Assembly (NCBI GenBank): GCA_964525485.1 | Contig: CAZGHH010000009.1 | Location: 1-36,796, forward strand | From: DAONBD01 sp964525485 | GTDB taxonomy: Bacteria; Patescibacteriota; Gracilibacteria; UBA1369; LOWO2-01-FULL-3 | DNA length: 36,796 nucleotides | Direction: 5' to 3' | Part shown: positions 33,357 through 36,796 of the stretch, piece after piece | Layout: each line of letters opens with the position of its first letter | How positions within the stretch are numbered: position 1 is the first letter of the stretch | Made by a program: the position numbers and the translations under genes | The notes under the pieces: generated by a model | What the model saw: only the letters and a program-made list of their open reading frames with translations | Database searches by the model: none | Told to the model about the DNA's origin: nothing

Positions 33357-34109
33357 ATGTCTATCACCTGGCTATATACGCTCGGAAGCGTAGGACTCGT
33401 AAGTTTAATATCAATTATCGGGCTTTCCACGATCGCAATCAAAGCGGAGAAGTTAAAAAAAATCCTGATATACATGATAAGTTTTTCAGCGGGAGCACTA
33501 CTGGGAGACGCATTTATACACCTTCTACCTGAAATAGTTGAAGAGGCCGGAGCATTCACGGTAACTATTTCCGGCTACATTCTCCTGGGTATAATAGTTC
33601 CATTCGTTATAGAAAAATTCATACATTGGAGACATTGCCACATGCCGATCACTCATGAGCACACACACCCATTTGCATGGATGAATCTCTTTGGAGATGC
33701 AATACACAACTTGATAGACGGCATGATAATAGGCGCAGCCTACATGATAAGTTTACCTGTTGGAATTGCAACAACCATAGCAGTCATATTACACGAAATC
33801 CCTCAAGAAATTGGTGATTTTGGAGTCCTTCTACACGGAGGATTTTCGGCAAAAAAAGCGATATTATTAAATTTTTTAACCGCTCTCGCTTCGGTGATAG
33901 GAGCGATAGTGGTGCTTACCATTGGAGCTCATGTGGCTGAAACAAGCCATTTTCTGATTCCATTTGCCGCAGGTAATTTCATTTACATCGCGGCAACGGA
34001 TTTAATCCCGGAACTTCACAAAGAAACAACTGTAAAAAAATCAGCCTTTCAATTAATATGGTTCGTGATAGGAATAGGTATTATGAGCCTGTTGCTCGGA
34101 TTGGAATAA
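33357..34109 (+). CDS. ZIP-family divalent metal transporter
   Basis: A 250-aa inner-membrane importer with eight predicted helices. The metal path shows in helix 4 as HNLIDGMIIGA (H117, N118, D121) and in helix 5 as HEIPQEIGDFG (H146, E147, E151), the binuclear centre of ZIP/ZupT proteins. A His-rich loop lies between helices 3 and 4 (about 90-104, HWRHCHMPITHEHTH). It is most likely a zinc importer controlled by the Fur-family gene just upstream. The short 13-bp gap supports co-transcription. Confidence 0.94.
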   Translation: MSITWLYTLGSVGLVSLISIIGLSTIAIKAEKLKKILIYMISFSAGALLGDAFIHLLPEIVEEAGAFTVTISGYILLGIIVPFVIEKFIHWRHCHMPITHEHTHPFAWMNLFGDAIHNLIDGMIIGAAYMISLPVGIATTIAVILHEIPQEIGDFGVLLHGGFSAKKAILLNFLTALASVIGAIVVLTIGAHVAETSHFLIPFAAGNFIYIAATDLIPELHKETTVKKSAFQLIWFVIGIGIMSLLLGLE

Positions 34110-34148
34110 ACTAGGTCAAAAGCAACCTAAAACAAAATCGCCATAAAA

Positions 34149-35003
34149 ATGCAAAAAATATTGAGCTATGTAAAACTAGCGCGCCCGAAACATTACATCA
34201 AAAATTTATTAATTTTTGCACCTCTGTTCTTTGCTGGCAAATTCTTAAATGGAATGATGTTGTTGGGTGGAATTAAATTATTTCTGGCGTTCAGCGCTTT
34301 ATCAAGCGCCGTATATATCATAAACGACATAGCCGACAGAAAAAAAGACCGCGCCCATCCACAAAAAAAAATGAGACCGATAGCGTCAGGCAAAATTAGT
34401 ATCAGGAACGCAGTAATTTATTGCATATTATTTTTGATCGCCACGGGTATACTTGGCGCACAACTCCCGGTTTCCATGAACAAAGTATTTTTAATTTACT
34501 TAATAATAAATTTATTTTATTCGTTCTGGTTCAAAAATATCGTAATAGTCGACATCGTCATAGTCGCATCGATGTATTTAATAAGACTCTACGCGGGCGG
34601 CGAATTATGGAGCATAGAATTATCACACTGGATTGTGCTTTGCACGTTCTTTTTAGCTTTATTCATAGTCACTGCCAAAAGAAGAGCTGAATTTGTATTG
34701 ATAGGCAAAAATTCAAACACAAGAGCGGTTATACAGGAATACAATAAGGATTTTTTAAACACTATTTTAACGATAACGACAACGGCCTGTATCGTTACCT
34801 ACGGACTGTACGCAGTATCAATGGAAAATCCATATTTGATATATTCAATATTTTTTGTGACATTCAGTATGCTCAGATATTTATATTTGGTATACAAAAA
34901 AGATCACGGGCAATACCCTGAAAATTCACTTACAGATCCATGGATAGGACTTGGTGTTATCGGCTGGGGCGTATACAACGGTTTAATTTTTTATTTCTTC
35001 TAA
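34149..35003 (+). CDS. UbiA-family prenyltransferase, decaprenyl-phosphate phosphoribosyltransferase-like
   Basis: A 284-aa membrane protein with about nine helices. RPKHYIKNLLIFAPLFFAG at the start and NDIADRKKDRAHPQKKMRPIASG (the NDxxDxxxD metal motif) are those of the UbiA branch that includes decaprenyl-phosphate phosphoribosyltransferase. YSFWFKNIVIVDIV and LIRLYAGG supply the second motif. Such enzymes attach phosphoribose to a polyprenyl phosphate for wall or glycan synthesis. The stop codon overlaps the next ATG (TAATG), so translation is probably coupled. The acceptor and donor are not certain. Confidence 0.84.
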   Translation: MQKILSYVKLARPKHYIKNLLIFAPLFFAGKFLNGMMLLGGIKLFLAFSALSSAVYIINDIADRKKDRAHPQKKMRPIASGKISIRNAVIYCILFLIATGILGAQLPVSMNKVFLIYLIINLFYSFWFKNIVIVDIVIVASMYLIRLYAGGELWSIELSHWIVLCTFFLALFIVTAKRRAEFVLIGKNSNTRAVIQEYNKDFLNTILTITTTACIVTYGLYAVSMENPYLIYSIFFVTFSMLRYLYLVYKKDHGQYPENSLTDPWIGLGVIGWGVYNGLIFYFF

Positions 35004-35365
35004 TGTCGTATTTGTTTTTAATTACAGCACTTGTTCTCAATTCTATCGCAAATATATTGATGAAATTGGGAGCGACTCACTTAGGAGATTTAGCCGGCGT
35101 CGCTGTGGGTGAAATTGTTTATAAATTCATAACAAATTGGCGCTTATTGCTTGGATTATTTTTCTTCGCAACAAATGTAATTTTATACGTATTAGCATTA
35201 AATAAACTAAATATTTCGATGGCATATCCGGTAATGACCACCGGAGGGTTTTTGATTATAGCGGTCTTTTCAATATTATTTTTAAAGGAGCCGTTTACCA
35301 TATTTCAAGGCATCGGCATAGTGCTCGCGACCATCGGAATAACGCTAATCGCCTACAGAGGATAA
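35003..35365 (+). CDS. SMR/EamA-like four-helix membrane protein
   Basis: From the ATG at 35003 (MSYLFLITALVLNSIANILMKLG) it is 120 aa with four membrane helices, as in small multidrug-resistance proteins and ArnE/ArnF-type lipid-sugar flippases. Family-like features are ANILMKLGA in helix 1, LNKLNISMAYPVMTTGGFLIIAVFSILFLKEP and the closing GIVLATIGITLIA. The Glu essential in EmrE helix 1 is replaced by the Asn of SIAN, so drug/proton exchange of the EmrE type is unlikely. Coupling to the UbiA-like gene favours a polyprenyl-linked substrate. The 3' end overlaps the convergent gene by 21 bp. Confidence 0.82.
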   Translation: MSYLFLITALVLNSIANILMKLGATHLGDLAGVAVGEIVYKFITNWRLLLGLFFFATNVILYVLALNKLNISMAYPVMTTGGFLIIAVFSILFLKEPFTIFQGIGIVLATIGITLIAYRG

Positions 35366-36559
35366 TGTATAAATCCCCTTCTCCACAGCGGTTTCTAATA
35401 AATTTTTAGCTCTGTTAATATCCGGATAGATCAGCTTATTTTGCACAGAGAGATTGTGAGATTTAATAGAATCAATGTTTACAAAATAAGAAAGTCCGTT
35501 GAAACAAACCGCGAGCAAAACAAACCCGATTATATATCTTACGCCTCTCAATTTCGGAAAATTTTCAATTAAAGAGATATAACTCAACACATAGAAAAGG
35601 ATTGAAAAAACGGAATACTTGGAAGCAAAAGCCTGTTCGATCCCAAACCCGCTTCTTGCAAAGGCCATCGAGAGAGCCGTAATAAATAAAAAAAGTAGTG
35701 AAGAGTATACCACTATATTTTTTTTGAAAAATTTCGTAAAAGTGAGATATCCAAAATACAAAGTTGCCAAAAACCCCGAGACAAAAGCAACGGCTTGAAT
35801 TTTAAGGAAAGCAACGGGGGCTCCTATTAAAACAAAGAAGTATTGCAAGGTTTGAAACGGGTTTTTCAGAGCAACCAAAACGCCGGGATGGTCCGCTGTT
35901 TGTATATATCCTTGGAAGTAAAAAAGTATCGTCAAAACCGCGATCGGCGCCAAAAAAACAAAATCAAAATATCGTTTTTGATACAACAAAATCAATGCTC
36001 CAATAAGGAAAACAAACATTCCGTTCCCCATTGTAAAAGTCGCAAAAAGTGCAGATAACACCCCTAAAAATAAATATTTTTTTTTGGGCCTAGAAAAAAG
36101 TAAAACTGCAAGCAAAGAAAAGAATAAAATAAAAAAATTACACATCGCGGCGGTAGCCCAATATATGCTTTCATGATACTGAGGTTGAAATATCAAAAAC
36201 GGAATAGGTAAAAGTAAAAAAGTTTTGTTTTCTTTTAAAATTGAGGATTTATAGACAACAAAAAGCAGACCAACCAATGCAAGATTCCCAATAAAAATCA
36301 ACGCGGAAAAATTAACAACTCCAAGTGAATACCCAGCCAAAACAATCAGCCTGTTCAAGGCAAATCTATGCTCCGTATGTTGAGACAAAATCAACCACAG
36401 TCTGTCGGTCAAAGAAGTAAAATCTGAATACTTCGTCAAAAAACCTAAAACAGCATCAAAATCGTCCCAAAAAGGAACGTTCACTGAATATTTTAAGACA
36501 AAAACAAAAAAAACAACGACAGGAAGCGCAAACAAAAAAACGGATAAAAATTTTTTCAT
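35345..36559 (-). CDS. Polytopic membrane protein, GT-C glycosyltransferase-like
   Basis: A 404-aa protein with about 11 hydrophobic helices. After the first helix comes VPFWDDFD (28-35), an acidic pair in the first outside loop, the typical place and form of the GT-C catalytic motif. HTEHRFALNRL and QYHESIYWATAAMCNF follow, resembling loops of membrane mannosyl- or arabinosyltransferases that use polyprenyl-phosphate sugars. The overall assignment rests on topology and this motif only. It starts 12 nt after the tmRNA 3' end on the same strand and faces the UbiA/SMR pair, which would suit a common envelope-glycan role. Confidence 0.6.
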   Translation of the reverse strand: MKKFLSVFLFALPVVVFFVFVLKYSVNVPFWDDFDAVLGFLTKYSDFTSLTDRLWLILSQHTEHRFALNRLIVLAGYSLGVVNFSALIFIGNLALVGLLFVVYKSSILKENKTFLLLPIPFLIFQPQYHESIYWATAAMCNFFILFFSLLAVLLFSRPKKKYLFLGVLSALFATFTMGNGMFVFLIGALILLYQKRYFDFVFLAPIAVLTILFYFQGYIQTADHPGVLVALKNPFQTLQYFFVLIGAPVAFLKIQAVAFVSGFLATLYFGYLTFTKFFKKNIVVYSSLLFLFITALSMAFARSGFGIEQAFASKYSVFSILFYVLSYISLIENFPKLRGVRYIIGFVLLAVCFNGLSYFVNIDSIKSHNLSVQNKLIYPDINRAKNLLETAVEKGIYTLSSVGD

Positions 36560-36570
36560 ATAAAATTTCT

Positions 36571-36796
36571 TGGTGGAGATGCCGGGAGTCGAACCCGGGT
36601 CTGAAAGGTAGATGCTAAAACCTCTACAATCTTAGTCCGGCTTGAAATTGTTAGGCCTCACCATAAAAGCTGGACGAAAACAGATCGGCTTAAGTCCTGT
36701 TAAATTTCATCCACAACTCTTAGAACAACAGAGCTGTGAACTAACCTTCTAATGTCGTTATATCCCGCCAGAAGGCGTCACGAGTATAACGGCTTC
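36571..36796 (-). ncRNA. ssrA: tmRNA (SsrA), 3' part; 5' part outside the window
   Basis: On the minus strand the molecule ends GACCCGGGTTCGACTCCCGG-CATCTCCACCA: a T arm, acceptor strand and encoded CCA like those of bacterial tmRNA. Upstream, CGTTATA/TATAACG (near the window edge) with an inner CGCC/GGCG stem looks like one of the pseudoknots. I find no acceptable tag reading frame in this part, so the tag ORF, first pseudoknot and 5' acceptor strand lie beyond the right edge. It acts with SmpB (6530-6994) in ribosome rescue. Confidence 0.92.

Noticed and set aside
36571..36796. Tag peptide ORF of tmRNA within the window
   Set aside because: No frame ending in an Ala-rich tag and stop is found; the tag is expected beyond the right edge.
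1..36796. CRISPR arrays, insertion sequences, prophage
   Set aside because: No regularly spaced repeats, transposase, integrase or phage structural genes are visible.

Overview
The window is about 37 kb of compact, AT-rich bacterial chromosome. It carries mostly housekeeping genes plus several proteins I cannot assign. Ordinary genes such as the 453-aa protein at 7011-8372 end in TGA, so UGA is a stop and the Gly-recoded Gracilibacteria/Absconditabacteria code does not apply. The small gene complement, split transketolase, NadM-type NMN adenylyltransferase, an ECF sigma factor paired with a DUF5667-type membrane protein, and the near absence of Shine-Dalgarno sequences all fit a Patescibacteria (CPR) genome, possibly Peregrinibacteria. 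That placement is inference, since the window has no rRNA. I see no insertion sequence, prophage or CRISPR array, and no gene-free stretch above 300 bases.

Layout. 0.2-2.8 kb: a small unknown protein, a methyltransferase-like protein, tRNA-Thr(GGU) on the minus strand and an unknown 345-aa protein. 2.8-3.0 kb: a probable 6S RNA (minus). 3.0-6.4 kb: site-2-protease-like membrane peptidase, M15 peptidase-like protein, SDR oxidoreductase and a lipoprotein. 6.5-11.4 kb: smpB, an unknown 453-aa protein, nadE, nadM and a phosphohexomutase, all on the plus strand, ending at a shared terminator. 11.4-15.4 kb (minus): ECF sigma factor with a DUF5667/acidic-tail partner, and topA. 15.6-23.3 kb: HU, an unknown minus-strand protein, pheS-pheT, and a class A PBP with an Ig-like tail. 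23.3-25.7 kb: a CaCA exchanger, an O-methyltransferase, and an unknown protein on the minus strand. 25.7-28.3 kb (minus): a tight operon of a membrane-tethered sigma-like protein, rdgB and a nitroreductase. 28.5-31.8 kb (plus): two transketolase subunits and a class I/II aminotransferase. 31.8-32.7 kb (minus): a YqeG-like HAD phosphatase and a small GC-richer ORF. 32.8-34.1 kb: a Fur/Zur-family regulator with a dyad operator, and a ZIP metal transporter. 34.1-36.6 kb: a UbiA-family prenyltransferase, an SMR-type membrane protein and a GT-C-like membrane protein. The right edge holds the 3' part of tmRNA.

How the parts fit. tmRNA (36.6 kb) and SmpB (6.5 kb) are the two halves of ribosome rescue. 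NadM and NadE form the end of NAD synthesis. The Fur-family regulator, its operator and the ZIP transporter make a self-contained zinc (or other divalent metal) uptake unit. The most unusual content is the signalling. One locus has an ECF sigma factor overlapping a membrane protein that is probably its partner. The other encodes a single chain that appears to carry sigma regions 2 and 4, one membrane helix and an outside domain, and sits in a near zero-gap operon with nucleotide-pool and redox enzymes. Two leaders, those of smpB and nadE, also carry hairpins at or over the start codon.
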